Origin: Martelella lutilitoris
Lineage (GTDB): Bacteria > Pseudomonadota > Alphaproteobacteria > Rhizobiales > Rhizobiaceae
Assembly: GCF_016598595.1 (NCBI RefSeq)
Contig: NZ_CP066786.1
Span: 1,883,501-1,947,500, forward strand
Direction: 5' to 3'
Length of the DNA: 64,000 nt
Positions 50,977 to 61,010 of the stretch are shown here, piece after piece. The notes below the pieces were generated by a model, which ran no database searches, was not told where the DNA came from, and was given only the letters and a program-made list of their open reading frames with translations. Numbering within the stretch: position 1 is the first letter of the stretch; each line of letters begins with the position of its first letter. The position numbers were made by a program, and so were the translations under genes.

Positions 50977-51267
50977 TCAGCCGTCATTCGTCGCGTTGAG
51001 ATCTTCCGGTCGAATGCCGTCGCAGGGATCAATGGAATGGGCGAGACGAACCCCGGGCCCACCGCCGTTTTCGCCGTCCTCTATGAAGGCGATTCCCTTC
51101 TTTGCGAAGGCTTTTTCCAGCGCGTCCGCAACGGCGAAATCGCGTTCGCCGCCGTCGGTCTCTGCCTTGGCCAGCGCTTCCCGGTCCACGCCGGTCAAGG
51201 CCGCAGCCTCATCTTGCGAAAGCCCGAGCAGGGCGCGGGCGGCGCGGATCTGTTGCGATGTGATCAT
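50977..51267 (-). CDS. Small XRE-family DNA-binding protein
   Basis: A 96-residue protein with a Cro/CI helix-turn-helix over residues 1-60 (MITSQQIRAARALLGLSQDE, AAALTGVDREALAKAETDGG). The C-terminal part (ALEKAFAKKGIAFIEDGENG, GGPGVRL) is the short strand region often seen in rhizobial small XRE regulators. It is convergent with holC and has no obvious toxin or methylase partner. Targets are unknown. Confidence 0.85.
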   Translation of the reverse strand: MITSQQIRAARALLGLSQDEAAALTGVDREALAKAETDGGERDFAVADALEKAFAKKGIAFIEDGENGGGPGVRLAHSIDPCDGIRPEDLNATNDG

Positions 51268-51378
51268 GGTCGTGATGCCTTCGGCGAGCGTTGTCTCTGT
51301 TGACGATCTATACCATTTCCAATGTGGAAAATCTTCGGCGGTTCCACGCGCCGTCGAAAAATCATCGCCGAGACGGGG

Positions 51379-51594
51379 TTAACGCCGGTTCGCCGGCGGC
51401 CCGGCCATCCATTTGATGATGAACATGGCCGGAATGATCCAGAGAAGGCCGGTCAGGAAGAAATAGAGAAGGGCGGCCCAGGCGGACCGCCCGTCCAGCA
51501 CGACGGTTGCCAGGGTTGTGGCCGTCAGGGCATAGACAATCACCAGCGTGACGATGAGGATCGTTCCGATAAATTTACGCAATCTGACTGGCAC
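51379..51594 (-). CDS. DUF2842-family small membrane protein
   Basis: A 71-residue protein with two hydrophobic segments (IGTILIVTLVIVYALTATTL and WAALLYFFLTGLLWIIPAMF) and a short arginine-rich ending (MAGPPANRR). Length and wording fit the DUF2842 family of alphaproteobacteria. It is divergent from ctaA by 136 bp. The function is unknown; nearness to ctaA could hint at a respiratory membrane role, which is speculation. Confidence 0.8.
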   Translation of the reverse strand: MPVRLRKFIGTILIVTLVIVYALTATTLATVVLDGRSAWAALLYFFLTGLLWIIPAMFIIKWMAGPPANRR

Positions 51595-51730
51595 GGTCGC
51601 AATTCCCCCCTTATGAAGTGAGGTGAGACTATGCCGTCGATCGGCATGTGTGAAGCCCGGCCGATGCGAACCGCCGCTTCATGCACATGAGTAGTGACGG
51701 CAATGCTGGTTTGACTGGAGAAAACGGCCG

Positions 51731-52822
51731 ATGGCAAACGCAACTTCCCCCGCCCTTGCCGAGAGCGAACAGCGTTTCAACGCCGCGCTCGTGCGGGGCT
51801 GGCTCTATTTCGTCGTTCTGACGCTGTTCTGTCTGGTGCTGGTCGGCGGCGCGACGCGGCTGACGCAGTCTGGCCTGTCGATCACCGAGTGGAAGCCGAT
51901 CCACGGCATCATCCCGCCCTTGAGCCTCGCCGAATGGCAGGAGGAGTTCGAACTTTACAAGCGGATTCCCGAATACCAGCTTCTGAACAAGGGCATGTCG
52001 CTTGCCGAATTCCAGAACATCTTCTGGTGGGAATGGAGCCACCGCCTGCTGGCGCGGGCGGTCGGGCTGATTTTCGCGCTGCCGCTTCTGTTCTTCTGGA
52101 TGTCGAAGCGCCTGCCGAAGGGGCTCGGCTGGCCGCTGACCGGGGTGCTGGCGCTCGGCGGACTGCAGGGCTTCATCGGCTGGTGGATGGTGTCTTCGGG
52201 CCTGACGGAACGCACCGATGTCAGCCAGTACCGCCTGGCCGTTCATCTGGTCATGGCCTGTCTGATCATTGCGGCCTGCGTGTACATCGCGCGCGGGCTG
52301 AAGCCCCGCCGCCATGAAGACCCGCCGACGCGCGCTTCGCACGGGTTTGCCATCGTGCTTCTCGTCGCGGCCTTCATCCAAATCTATCTCGGCGCGCTTG
52401 TTGCCGGGCTTGATGCCGGGCTTTCCTACAATACCTGGCCGCTGATGGATGGCGCGATCGTGCCGCAGGATTTACTATTGCACCAACCGGCATGGCTGAA
52501 CTTCTTCGAAAACCCGAAGACGGTGCAGTTCACCCACCGCATGGGCGGCTATGTCCTGCTGTTGCTGGCGCTTCTGCACTATGTGGCGGAGTGGCGCGGC
52601 GCGGTGGCGCGCGGGCTTGACCTGGAGCTCTCCCAGCATGCGCGCGGCGCGCTGACGATCCTGATCGTCATCCTCCTGCAGGCGGTGCTCGGCATCTTCA
52701 CGCTGGTGCTGCAGATGCCGCTGTGGCTGGCTCTTTCGCATCAGGCCGGCGCGATCATCGTGCTGATCCTCGTCACCGGCCATCTGCGCGGCTATCGCAG
52801 GCCTCTCATCGAAGAGGTCTGA
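51731..52822 (+). CDS. ctaA: Heme A synthase
   Basis: Converts heme O to heme A for cytochrome oxidase. The 363-residue COX15/CtaA protein has about eight membrane segments and the family motifs [40 protein letters not shown] (His), [37 protein letters not shown] (His) and [14 protein letters not shown] (His). These histidines lie at the expected heme ligand positions. Its stop is followed within 10 bp by a dispersed repeat. Confidence 0.96.
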   Translation: MANATSPALAESEQRFNAALVRGWLYFVVLTLFCLVLVGGATRLTQSGLSITEWKPIHGIIPPLSLAEWQEEFELYKRIPEYQLLNKGMSLAEFQNIFWWEWSHRLLARAVGLIFALPLLFFWMSKRLPKGLGWPLTGVLALGGLQGFIGWWMVSSGLTERTDVSQYRLAVHLVMACLIIAACVYIARGLKPRRHEDPPTRASHGFAIVLLVAAFIQIYLGALVAGLDAGLSYNTWPLMDGAIVPQDLLLHQPAWLNFFENPKTVQFTHRMGGYVLLLLALLHYVAEWRGAVARGLDLELSQHARGALTILIVILLQAVLGIFTLVLQMPLWLALSHQAGAIIVLILVTGHLRGYRRPLIEEV

Positions 52823-52830
52823 GAGGGACA

Positions 52831-52932
52831 AGAGCGGTTCCGCCTTTCTTGGAAACGCGCAACCACTCTATCCATTTGTTTTGCGCATTTTCGCTTAACG
52901 TCAGATGGTTCCATCTGACTGCGAAATGCTCT
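52831..52932. repeat. Dispersed intergenic repeat of rhizobial mosaic type
   Basis: The element begins AGAGCGGTTCCGCC and ends with TGCTCT; the terminal AGAGC and GCTCT (52928-52932) are inverted. Inside are a TTTGTTTTGCGCATTTTCGC segment and a perfect hairpin GTCAGATGG-TT-CCATCTGAC (52900-52919). Sequences of this kind are abundant between genes in Rhizobiales. It fills the gap between convergent ctaA and the dioxygenase gene, and its end supplies the stop codon of the latter. Confidence 0.75.
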
Positions 52933-53764
52933 AGCCGAAGCGATAGGCCGAATAGGGCTTGCCGCGAAAATTGCCCTGGAAGACCTGCTTGCCTGTGTCT
53001 TCGCCGGCAGCGCCGGCCGCAACGAAAACCGGCACGAGGTGGTCGTGGTCGGGCACATGGCATTCCAGCGCATCCGGGTTCTGCGTCCATGTGGCGAGCC
53101 GGGCCGCGCGCTCCGCGGGCGCCTGGATCGAAAGCGCATCCTTCAGCCAGTCGTCGAACCGGGTTGCCGCCGCCGCATGGGCCTCGTCCTGGCGGTAGAA
53201 CATGCGCATATTATGATAGGAAAGGCCCGAGGCGACGATCAGGATATCCTCGTCGCGCAACGCTTGCAGCGCCTCGCCGATCCTGAAATGGGTCTCGGCC
53301 GAAAGATCCGGGTCGAGCGACATCATCACGATCGGCACATCGGCCTGCGGGTACATCATCATGAACGGGATGAAGACGCCATGGTCGAAGCCGCGCTCGG
53401 AATCCGTTGCCGTTTCAATGCCGGCGGACGCCAACACGTCACGCACATGCTCGGCAACGTCCGGCGCGCCGGGGGCAGGGTAGTCGAGCTCGAACGTATG
53501 CGGCGGAAAGCCGTAATAGTCGAAATACATGCCGGGGTGCGCTGCCGTGGAGACAGTCAACCTGTCGACCTTTTCCCAATGGGCCGAGATCACCAGAACC
53601 GCCTTCGGGCGGCGGCCGAGCGCATTGTCGAAGCCCTTGAGATAGACTTCCAGCTCCTTCCAGGGGTCACCCGGCGGCAGAATGCCCTCGGGCCCGTGCA
53701 TGAACGGCCAGGGACCGCCGCCATGGGGAATGAAGAAGACGGGAAGACGCGATTGCGTAGACAT
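52931..53764 (-). CDS. DODA-type extradiol aromatic ring-opening dioxygenase
   Basis: A 277-residue LigB-superfamily protein related to 4,5-DOPA dioxygenase and E. coli YgiD. It begins MSTQSRLPVFFIPHGGGPWP, where the histidine is a metal-ligand candidate. AVLVISAHWEKVDRLTVSTA gives another histidine, and SERGFDHGVFIPFMMMYPQA gives the third. The start at 53764 is set by GAGGAT seven bases upstream. The natural substrate is unknown. The last codons abut the dispersed repeat, whose CTAG end provides the stop. Confidence 0.87.
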   Translation of the reverse strand: MSTQSRLPVFFIPHGGGPWPFMHGPEGILPPGDPWKELEVYLKGFDNALGRRPKAVLVISAHWEKVDRLTVSTAAHPGMYFDYYGFPPHTFELDYPAPGAPDVAEHVRDVLASAGIETATDSERGFDHGVFIPFMMMYPQADVPIVMMSLDPDLSAETHFRIGEALQALRDEDILIVASGLSYHNMRMFYRQDEAHAAAATRFDDWLKDALSIQAPAERAARLATWTQNPDALECHVPDHDHLVPVFVAAGAAGEDTGKQVFQGNFRGKPYSAYRFG

Positions 53765-53854
53765 CGGACAAATCCTCGCTGATTGCTTTAACCCAATATA
53801 GCGAGGCGGGCGATCGGCCGCGACGGGCGAACCGGTCGACGGATTGTTCACCGA

Positions 53855-54781
53855 TCAGGCCGAGAGCATCAGGTCCATGTTCTGGACGGCGGCGCCCGAT
53901 GCGCCCTTGCCGAGATTGTCGAGCTGGGCGACCAGATTGACATGAGCGCCGCCGCCGAAGACGTAGATCTTCATGATGTCCTGGCCCGCAAGCTCTTCGG
54001 CATTGAGGCGCACGAGCGATCCGCTTTCGGCAAGCGGCACGACGCGAACGATGTCCTGGCCGGCATAGTATTCCGAAAGCAGCGCGTGGATGCTTTCCTG
54101 ATTGTGCTCGCCCTCAAGCTCCTCGAGGTAAAGCGGCACCTGAACCAGCATGCCCTGCGGGAAGCGGCCGACGGACGGCGAGAAGATCGGCGCGCGCGGC
54201 AGAAGGCCGTGCGTGGTCATTTCCGGCACATGCTTGTGCGCCAGGTTGAGGCCATAAAGGAAATGCGGCGCGTCGATGTGGTCGTCGCGGCTTTTATCCT
54301 CCATCTGGGCAATCAGGTTCTTGCCGCCGCCGGTGTAGCCGGAGACCGCGTTGATCGTGACCGGATAGCTGTCCGGAATGACGCTGGCGGCCCGCAGCGG
54401 ACGGATGAGGCCGATCGCGCCGGTCGGGTAGCAGCCGGGATTGGCGACATACCGGGCGCCACGGATGCGCTCGGCCTGGTCCTTGTCCATCTCGGCGAAG
54501 CCATAAGCCCAGTCGGGATTGACGCGATAGGCCGTCGACGTGTCGATGACGCGCACGCTGTTATTGCCCGCGAGCATGCCGACGGCTTCGCGCGAGGCGT
54601 CGTCGGGCAGGCAGAGGATGGCGATATCGGCGCTGTTGATGAGGTCTTCGCGCATCTTCGGATTGCGGCGTTCCTCATGCGGGATCGACAGAAGCTCGAC
54701 GTCGCGGCGTTCAGCCATGCGGGTGCGGATCTGCAGCCCAGTCGTGCCGTGTTCGCCGTCGATGAAGATCTTCGCTGCCAT
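53855..54781 (-). CDS. argC: N-acetyl-gamma-glutamyl-phosphate reductase (short type)
   Basis: NADPH-dependent enzyme of arginine synthesis. The 308-residue protein belongs to the shorter ArgC type: [20 protein letters not shown] at the N terminus, the catalytic cysteine in [17 protein letters not shown] (Cys117), and a late histidine in the AHKHVPEM segment. AGGACAGGAAA precedes ATG 54781; an upstream ATG would add 35 nonconserved residues. It lies about 100 bp after the AGE-family gene on the same strand. Confidence 0.95.
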   Translation of the reverse strand: MAAKIFIDGEHGTTGLQIRTRMAERRDVELLSIPHEERRNPKMREDLINSADIAILCLPDDASREAVGMLAGNNSVRVIDTSTAYRVNPDWAYGFAEMDKDQAERIRGARYVANPGCYPTGAIGLIRPLRAASVIPDSYPVTINAVSGYTGGGKNLIAQMEDKSRDDHIDAPHFLYGLNLAHKHVPEMTTHGLLPRAPIFSPSVGRFPQGMLVQVPLYLEELEGEHNQESIHALLSEYYAGQDIVRVVPLAESGSLVRLNAEELAGQDIMKIYVFGGGAHVNLVAQLDNLGKGASGAAVQNMDLMLSA

Positions 54782-54882
54782 TTTCCTGTCCTGTCGCTGT
54801 GAGGGGCATTTCGCTTCAGCGCATATATAAAGCGGGCCCCGAAGGCCCGCAATGTTTTCACCTGACTGAATATCGCAATTGT

Positions 54883-56136
54883 TCAATGCTTGACTTCGCG
54901 GAAGATCACTTCCGGAAGGCTGCCGAGCGCCGGGTAGAGCGGAATGAGGCAGGCCTGAAGCGCGTGGTAGATGTCGCTCTTGCCTGGGAAAAGCGTTGCC
55001 TGCGGCACCAGATCCTCCGAAAGCTCCTCGTGCCAGCCGCCTTTCTCATGGTCGATGAGATGATTGGCGACGAAGCTCCACTGTTTGCGATAGGCATACA
55101 TGTGCATGTCCTGGCCGAAATGGGAGGTCAGGAAATGCGTGGCGCCGATGCCCTCGCAATGGGGCCACCAGAGCTTGGCCCGGTTCTTCGGCTTGTTGTC
55201 CCAGTCGAGCGTGTAGAACATGCCGCGCTTTTCATAGTCCCAGCCAAGCTTGAAGGCGGAGACGAAGAGCTCGTGCGCGGCCTTCGGCATCCAGCTGTGC
55301 GAGCGGCCGGTGAGCGTGTGAAGCTGCAGCAGAAGACGCGTCCATTCCAGCCAGTGGCCGGGCGTGGTGCCGGACGGGCGGAACATCTCGTTGCCGGAGT
55401 AGTCGTGGTCGACCTTCCAGTCCTCGGTGAAATGCTCGGCGACGCGGAAGCCGCATTCGCGGGCATGCTTGTGGATGATCAGCTCGGCAATGCGCTTGGC
55501 CTTGGTCAGATATTCGATATCGCCGGTGACCTCGTAGGCCTCCATCAGCGCCTCGGTCATGTGCATGTTGCAGTTCTGGCCGCGATAGCCGGGCACAGGC
55601 GTCCAGTCCGTTTCGAACTCCTCGGCGACCGCGCCGTGCTTTTCCTCCCAGAAATGCTTGTTGATGATCTCGGTGACGTCCGCGATCATGGCGTCGGCGA
55701 GCGGATGACCGGCGAATTTGGCGGATGAGGCCGCAAGCAGAACGAAGGCGTGGCCGTAAGCCTGTTTCGTCGGTTCGCCGAGCGGGCCGTCCTCATTGAT
55801 CTGCCAGAAATAGCCGCCGCGTTGCTTGTCGCGGTGGTTCTCCCACAGATAGTGCATGCCGTGGTCCATCAGGTCGTCGCAGCCGGGCCGCCCGAGAAGA
55901 TGGCCGATGGCCATGCAGTGGACCATGCGCGCGGTCGTGTGGATGCCGCGCACGGGATTTTCGCCGCCCGTTGGCTTGCCGTCCTTGTCGAATTCAAAGA
56001 AACCGCCCTTCGGGTTGACCGAGCGGTACTGGAAATAGTCGAAAAGGTCGTTCGCCTGCTTCCAGAGCCATTCGCGGTGATAGGGCCTGTTGATCCAGCG
56101 CGGCGGGGCGACAAGCGTGTTGATCTTCGGTTTCAT
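54883..56136 (-). CDS. AGE-family (N-acylglucosamine 2-epimerase-like) sugar isomerase/epimerase
   Basis: A 417-residue (alpha/alpha)6-barrel protein. Family-type stretches include [71 protein letters not shown] and [18 protein letters not shown], with catalytic-type histidines and Arg. The start at 56136 has GGGAGGG seven bases upstream, and a good minus-strand promoter lies at 56255-56283. AGE relatives act on N-acylglucosamine, mannose, cellobiose or sulfoquinovose; sequence alone does not decide here. Confidence 0.85.
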   Translation of the reverse strand: MKPKINTLVAPPRWINRPYHREWLWKQANDLFDYFQYRSVNPKGGFFEFDKDGKPTGGENPVRGIHTTARMVHCMAIGHLLGRPGCDDLMDHGMHYLWENHRDKQRGGYFWQINEDGPLGEPTKQAYGHAFVLLAASSAKFAGHPLADAMIADVTEIINKHFWEEKHGAVAEEFETDWTPVPGYRGQNCNMHMTEALMEAYEVTGDIEYLTKAKRIAELIIHKHARECGFRVAEHFTEDWKVDHDYSGNEMFRPSGTTPGHWLEWTRLLLQLHTLTGRSHSWMPKAAHELFVSAFKLGWDYEKRGMFYTLDWDNKPKNRAKLWWPHCEGIGATHFLTSHFGQDMHMYAYRKQWSFVANHLIDHEKGGWHEELSEDLVPQATLFPGKSDIYHALQACLIPLYPALGSLPEVIFREVKH

Positions 56137-56254
56137 GGGTAACCCTCCCTTTGATGCAACCGCGCGCTGCGCCGGCGCGCGGGAAATGTTGATCGCTACT
56201 GTCGGATGAGGCATCCGAAATGGCCGCGCATGTTCCGTTCAGTCAGTTGATTAG

Positions 56255-56283
56255 TTTATATAGCGCGCAGGATAGCATCTCAA
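56255..56283 (-). promoter_or_regulatory. Probable sigma-70-type promoter of the AGE-family gene
   Basis: On the minus strand TTGAGA (56283-56278) and TATAAA (56260-56255) are 17 bases apart. The predicted start near 56247 gives a leader of about 110 nt. Confidence 0.6.
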
Positions 56284-56398
56284 TTCCGATTTGCATCCCG
56301 CTTGATCATGCGCAAAGAATGCCGGAAAACGTCGCCCGCAGGCGGACAATCCCCTTCGAACGGTCGCGGGAGGTAAAACCGGCGCTATCGACATGTTG

Positions 56399-56418
56399 AC
56401 ATAAAGATATCTTTATGT
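56399..56418. promoter_or_regulatory. Perfect 20-bp dyad upstream of metH, SahR-like operator
   Basis: ACATAAAGATATCTTTATGT is a perfect palindrome ending 32 bp before metH. A -35-like TTGACA (56396-56401) overlaps its left edge, so a bound protein would block transcription. As I recall it, the ArsR-family regulator SahR recognises AAAGATATCTTT-type sites near methionine-cycle genes in proteobacteria. Confidence 0.7.
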
Positions 56419-56450
56419 GAATTCATGGCCTCGAAAACTGGAGATGGCTC

Positions 56451-59400
56451 ATGCTTGACGAACTGTTCGGAGAAGAGGCGCCGCGGCGCAGCGGCAAGGA
56501 AATCCGCGCTGCCCTGGAAAAGGCCGCGCGCGAGCGCATCCTCATCCTCGACGGCGCCATGGGCACCCAGATCCAGGGGCTGGGCTTCGACGAGGACCAT
56601 TTCCGTGGCGACCGCTTCATCGGCTGCGCCTGCCACCAGCAGGGCAATAACGACCTTCTGATTCTGAGTCAGCCGAAGGCGCTTGAGGATATCCATTACG
56701 AATACGCGATCGCCGGCGCGGATATTCTGGAGACCAACACCTTTTCCAGCACCCGCATCGCCCAGGCCGACTACCAGATGGAGGAGATGGTCTACGAGTT
56801 GAACCGCGACGGCGCGCGCCTTGCCCGCCGTGCGGCGATCCGGGCCGAGCAGGAAGATGGCCGCCGCCGCTTTGTCGCCGGCGCCGTCGGTCCGACCAAC
56901 CGCACCGCCTCGATCTCACCGGACGTGAACAATCCGGGCTATCGCGCTGTAACCTTTGATCAATTGCGCGATGCCTACCGCGAGCAGATCGAGGGTTTGA
57001 TCGACGGCGGATCGGACCTGATCCTGATCGAGACCATTTTCGATACGCTGAATGCCAAGGTCGCCGTCTTCGCCGCGCGCCAGGCGTTTCGCGCCAAGGG
57101 GATCGAACTGCCGCTGATGATCTCCGGCACGATCACCGATCTTTCCGGCCGCACGCTCTCCGGCCAGACGCCGACCGCCTTCTGGAATTCGCTGTCGCAT
57201 GCGGACCCGTTCACGATCGGGCTCAACTGCGCGCTCGGGGCGGACGCGATGCTGCCGCATCTGCAGGAGCTGTCGGGCGTTGCCGACACCTTCACCTGCG
57301 CCTATCCCAATGCCGGCCTGCCGAACGAGTTCGGTCAGTATGATCAGGATCCGGAGGAGATGGCCGGGCTGATCCGCCCCTTTGCCCAGCAGGGGCTTGT
57401 CAACATCCTCGGCGGTTGCTGCGGTTCAACGCCCGAGCATATCGCCGCGATCGCTGCGGTCGCCTCCAATTTCGCGCCGCGCGAAGTGCCGGAACACCGC
57501 CCGGTTCTGTCGCTCTCGGGTCTCGAGCCGTTCCACCTGACCAGGGACATTCCCTTCGTCAATGTCGGCGAGCGCACCAATGTCACCGGCTCGGCGAAGT
57601 TCCGCAAGCTGATCACCAATGCAGACTATGCGACCGCGCTCGATGTCGCCCGCGACCAGGTGGAAGCCGGCGCGCAAATCATCGACATCAATATGGACGA
57701 GGGGCTGATCGATTCGGAGCGGGCGATGGTCGAGTATCTGAACCTGATCGCCGCCGAACCGGATATCGCCCGCGTGCCGCTGATGATCGACTCCTCGAAG
57801 TGGGAAATCATCGAGGCCGGGCTGAAATGCGCCCAGGGCAAGTCGCTGGTCAACTCGATCTCGCTGAAGGAAGGCGAGGAACAGTTCATCGAGCGGGCGC
57901 AGTTGATCCGGGACTATGGCGCGGCAACCGTGGTCATGGCCTTCGACGAGAAGGGCCAGGCCGACACCTTCGAGCGCAAGGTCGAGATCTGTTCGCGCGC
58001 CTACAGGATCCTGACCGAGACGGTCGGCTTTCCGCCGGAAGACATCATTTTCGACCCGAACATCTTCGCCGTTGCGACCGGGATCGAGGAACACGACAAT
58101 TACGGCGTCGACTTCATCGAGGCGACGCGGGCGATCCGCAAGAACCTGCCTTACGCGCATGTCTCGGGTGGCGTCTCGAACCTCTCCTTCTCCTTCCGCG
58201 GTAACGAGCCGGTGCGCCAGGCCATGCATGCTGTGTTCCTCTATCACGCCATCCAGGCGGGCATGGATATGGGCATCGTCAATGCCGGCCAGCTGATCGT
58301 CTACGAGACCATCGATCCGGAACTGCGCGAGGCCTGCGAGGACGTCGTCCTCAACCGCCGCTCGGACGCCACCGAGCGCCTGCTCGATATTGCCGAGCGC
58401 TATCGCGGAACCGGCAAGGCGGAAGAGCGCAAGCAGGATCTCGCCTGGCGCGAATGGCCGGTGGAAAAGCGGCTTGAACACGCGCTCGTCAACGGCATCA
58501 CCGAATATGTCGAGGCCGATGTGGAAGAGGCGCGGCAGGCCGCCGAGCGGCCGCTGCACGTCATCGAAGGCCCGCTGATGGCCGGCATGAACGTCGTCGG
58601 CGACCTGTTCGGCGCCGGCAAGATGTTCCTGCCGCAGGTGGTGAAATCCGCGCGCGTGATGAAGCAGGGCGTTGCCGTGCTGCTGCCCTATATGGAAGAG
58701 GAAAAGCGCCTGAGCGGCGCGGAAGAGGGCGGCTCCAACGGCAAGGTGATCATGGCGACGGTGAAGGGCGATGTGCACGACATCGGCAAGAACATCGTCG
58801 GCGTCGTTCTTGCCTGCAACAATTACGAGATCATCGACCTCGGCGTGATGGTGCCGGCGGAAAAGATCCTGGCGGCGGCGAAGGAGCACAAGGCAGATAT
58901 CATCGGACTGTCCGGCCTGATCACGCCGTCGCTCGACGAGATGGTGCATGTGGCCTCCGAAATGGAGCGGCAGGGTTTTGACATCCCGCTTCTGATCGGC
59001 GGCGCGACCACCAGCCGGACCCATACGGCGGTGAAGATCGACCCGGCCTACAACAAGGGCCAGGCGATCTACGTGACGGATGCGAGCCGCGCCGTGGGCG
59101 TGGTCAACAACCTCCTTTCGCCGGACCTGAAGGACGGCTATATCGCCGGCATTCAGGAGGAATATGCCAAGGTCGCCGAGAGCCACCGCCGGGCCGAGGC
59201 GCAGAAGAACCGCCTGCCGCTCGCCGCCGCGCGCGCCAACCACGTGAAGGTCGACTGGAACGGGTATGCGCCGCACGCGCCGTCATTTCTGGGCACAAAG
59301 GTTTTCGACGACTATGACCTCGAGGAGCTTTCCCGCTATATCGACTGGACGCCGTTCTTCCAGACATGGGAACTGAAGGGCCGCTTTCCGAACATTCTGG

Positions 59401-60227
59401 ACGACGAGAAGCAGGGCGAAACCGCGCGCCAGCTCTATGCCGATGCGCAGGCGATGCTGACGAAGATCATCGAGGAAAAATGGTTCCGCCCGCGCGCGGT
59501 CATCGGCTTCTGGCCGGCCAATGCCGTCGGCGACGATATCCGCCTCTACAAGGACGAGAGCCACGAAGAAGAACTGGCGACCTTCTTCACCCTGCGCCAG
59601 CAGCTTTCCAAGCGCGGCGACCGGCCGAACGTGGCGCTTTCGGATTTCGTCGCGCCGGTCGAAAGCGGCAAAAAGGACTATGTCGGCGGCTTCGTCGTCA
59701 CGGCCGGCTTTGAGGAGATCGCGATCGCGGAGCGCTTCGAGCGCGCCAATGACGACTATTCCTCGATCATGGTCAAGGCGCTTGCCGACCGTTTTGCCGA
59801 GGCCTTCGCGGAGCGGATGCACGAGCGCGTGCGCCGCGAATTCTGGGGCTATGCGCCGGACGAGAACTTCACCAATGCCGAACTGATCGGCGAGCCCTAT
59901 GGCGGCATCCGGCCGGCCCCCGGCTATCCGGCGCAGCCCGACCATACCGAGAAGCGCACGCTCTTCGACCTGCTCGACGCCGAGAAGGCGACCGGCGTGA
60001 AACTGACCGAAAGCTATGCCATGTGGCCGGGCTCGTCGGTGTCCGGCATCTATATCGGCCATCCCGACAGCTATTATTTCGGCGTTGCCAAGGTCGAGCG
60101 CGACCAGGTCGAGGATTATGCGGCCCGCAAGGGCATGGAGGTGGAGGAGGTCGAACGCTGGCTCGGACCGGTGCTCAACTATATCCCGGGGAATGACGGC
60201 AGCGGCGTGGATGATGCGGCGGCCTGA
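56451..60227 (+). CDS. metH: Cobalamin-dependent methionine synthase
   Basis: Transfers the methyl group of 5-methyltetrahydrofolate to homocysteine. The 1258-residue protein has all four modules: a homocysteine-binding barrel (residues about 25-340, zinc cysteines in GLNCALGA and [10 protein letters not shown]), a pterin-binding domain (about 360-630; [20 protein letters not shown]), a cobalamin domain (about 660-900; the cobalt-ligand histidine in [12 protein letters not shown] near residue 775), and the SAM-binding activation domain (about 930-1225; [20 protein letters not shown]). The length is that of full MetH, so it does not need separate parts. A perfect dyad lies just upstream. Confidence 0.98.
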   Translation: MLDELFGEEAPRRSGKEIRAALEKAARERILILDGAMGTQIQGLGFDEDHFRGDRFIGCACHQQGNNDLLILSQPKALEDIHYEYAIAGADILETNTFSSTRIAQADYQMEEMVYELNRDGARLARRAAIRAEQEDGRRRFVAGAVGPTNRTASISPDVNNPGYRAVTFDQLRDAYREQIEGLIDGGSDLILIETIFDTLNAKVAVFAARQAFRAKGIELPLMISGTITDLSGRTLSGQTPTAFWNSLSHADPFTIGLNCALGADAMLPHLQELSGVADTFTCAYPNAGLPNEFGQYDQDPEEMAGLIRPFAQQGLVNILGGCCGSTPEHIAAIAAVASNFAPREVPEHRPVLSLSGLEPFHLTRDIPFVNVGERTNVTGSAKFRKLITNADYATALDVARDQVEAGAQIIDINMDEGLIDSERAMVEYLNLIAAEPDIARVPLMIDSSKWEIIEAGLKCAQGKSLVNSISLKEGEEQFIERAQLIRDYGAATVVMAFDEKGQADTFERKVEICSRAYRILTETVGFPPEDIIFDPNIFAVATGIEEHDNYGVDFIEATRAIRKNLPYAHVSGGVSNLSFSFRGNEPVRQAMHAVFLYHAIQAGMDMGIVNAGQLIVYETIDPELREACEDVVLNRRSDATERLLDIAERYRGTGKAEERKQDLAWREWPVEKRLEHALVNGITEYVEADVEEARQAAERPLHVIEGPLMAGMNVVGDLFGAGKMFLPQVVKSARVMKQGVAVLLPYMEEEKRLSGAEEGGSNGKVIMATVKGDVHDIGKNIVGVVLACNNYEIIDLGVMVPAEKILAAAKEHKADIIGLSGLITPSLDEMVHVASEMERQGFDIPLLIGGATTSRTHTAVKIDPAYNKGQAIYVTDASRAVGVVNNLLSPDLKDGYIAGIQEEYAKVAESHRRAEAQKNRLPLAAARANHVKVDWNGYAPHAPSFLGTKVFDDYDLEELSRYIDWTPFFQTWELKGRFPNILDDEKQGETARQLYADAQAMLTKIIEEKWFRPRAVIGFWPANAVGDDIRLYKDESHEEELATFFTLRQQLSKRGDRPNVALSDFVAPVESGKKDYVGGFVVTAGFEEIAIAERFERANDDYSSIMVKALADRFAEAFAERMHERVRREFWGYAPDENFTNAELIGEPYGGIRPAPGYPAQPDHTEKRTLFDLLDAEKATGVKLTESYAMWPGSSVSGIYIGHPDSYYFGVAKVERDQVEDYAARKGMEVEEVERWLGPVLNYIPGNDGSGVDDAAA

Positions 60228-60243
60228 GGATCGGACCGGCATT

Positions 60244-60267
60244 GCCTGAGGCTCAAGGGTCTCAGGC
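60244..60267. terminator. Possible bidirectional terminator between metH and GST
   Basis: GCCTGAG (60244-60250) and CTCAGGC (60261-60267) form a seven-base stem with a ten-base loop between the convergent genes. There is no T-run on either side, so the role is uncertain; the right arm overlaps the GST stop codon. Confidence 0.35.
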
Positions 60268-60891
60268 TGCGTCGGCCTTCATCTTGGCCAGCGCCTCCTC
60301 GTCAAGGCGGGTGGCCCGCTTCAGCGCCGGGCGGTCCGAAACGCGATCGGCATAGGCCTCGAAGACCGGCCGCTTCTCGATAGCGCCGGCGTTGAAGCAC
60401 CAGATCAGCTGCGAGCTGAAATAGATATCGACGGCGCGGAAATGGTCGCCACAGACATAGGGTCTGTCGACCAATGCCTGTTCCAGTGTCGCGGTCACAT
60501 CTTCAGCCCGACCATAGCCCATCATGCCCTGGCGCTTCTGCGGAACCTCGAAGCCCATATCGTGGTTGGTGACGAGTTCTTCGAGCGGACCGGCGGCGAA
60601 GAACATCCAGCGATAATAGTCGGCCTTTTCGCCAGGGCTTGGCCCGAGGCCGGCTTCGGGAAAGGTTTCGGCCAGGTAGGTGCAGATGGCGGCGACTTCT
60701 GTGACGACAGCCAGGCCATGGCGAATGGCCGGCACCTTCCCCATGCGGTTTACCGCAAGGTAGTCTGCCGTCTTCATCGCGCCGCCATAGGCCAGCACAT
60801 GTGTCTCGTAGGAGACGCCGATTTCCTCGAGCATCCAGCGAATGATGCAACCACGCGACTGCGGGTTGGTATAGAAGTGCAGATCATCCAT
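60262..60891 (-). CDS. Glutathione S-transferase (first of two)
   Basis: A 209-residue GST. The thioredoxin-like N-terminal domain reads LHFYTNPQSRGCIIRWMLEE, with a serine/arginine site (SRG) in place of the classical tyrosine, and GKVPAIRHGLAVVTEVAAIC carries the cis-proline and the glutathione-binding Glu region. The C-terminal helical domain has PYVCGDHFRAVDIYFSSQLI. It is closely similar to the next GST gene. Substrate is not known. Confidence 0.9.
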   Translation of the reverse strand: MDDLHFYTNPQSRGCIIRWMLEEIGVSYETHVLAYGGAMKTADYLAVNRMGKVPAIRHGLAVVTEVAAICTYLAETFPEAGLGPSPGEKADYYRWMFFAAGPLEELVTNHDMGFEVPQKRQGMMGYGRAEDVTATLEQALVDRPYVCGDHFRAVDIYFSSQLIWCFNAGAIEKRPVFEAYADRVSDRPALKRATRLDEEALAKMKADAA

Positions 60892-61010
60892 CGGGCATCC
60901 CCTGCATCCGTCTCCTGCGCTTCCGGCTTATGCCCGAATGGATGAAGCGGCAAGACGGAAGACGGCAGACGCGCGGGTGCGTGCGCAAAGGTCGCAGCCC
61001 GGATCTACCG

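Larger units (their letters stand above)
56137..56450. other. Divergent promoter region between the AGE-family gene and metH
   Basis: These 314 bases hold no supported gene. They contain the minus-strand promoter at 56255-56283, a GC-rich middle (56320-56390), and the 20-bp dyad before metH. I looked for SAM, SAH and cobalamin riboswitch features ahead of metH and saw none. Confidence 0.6.

Noticed and set aside
56137..56450. Possible SAM, SAH or cobalamin riboswitch ahead of metH
   Set aside because: No conserved core of these classes was seen and the likely promoter lies only about 50 bp before the start, leaving no room for such an RNA.
57426..59276. Open frame of 616 codons antisense to metH
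   Set aside because: It lies wholly within metH, follows the third-position GC of that gene, and contains no recognisable family motif.
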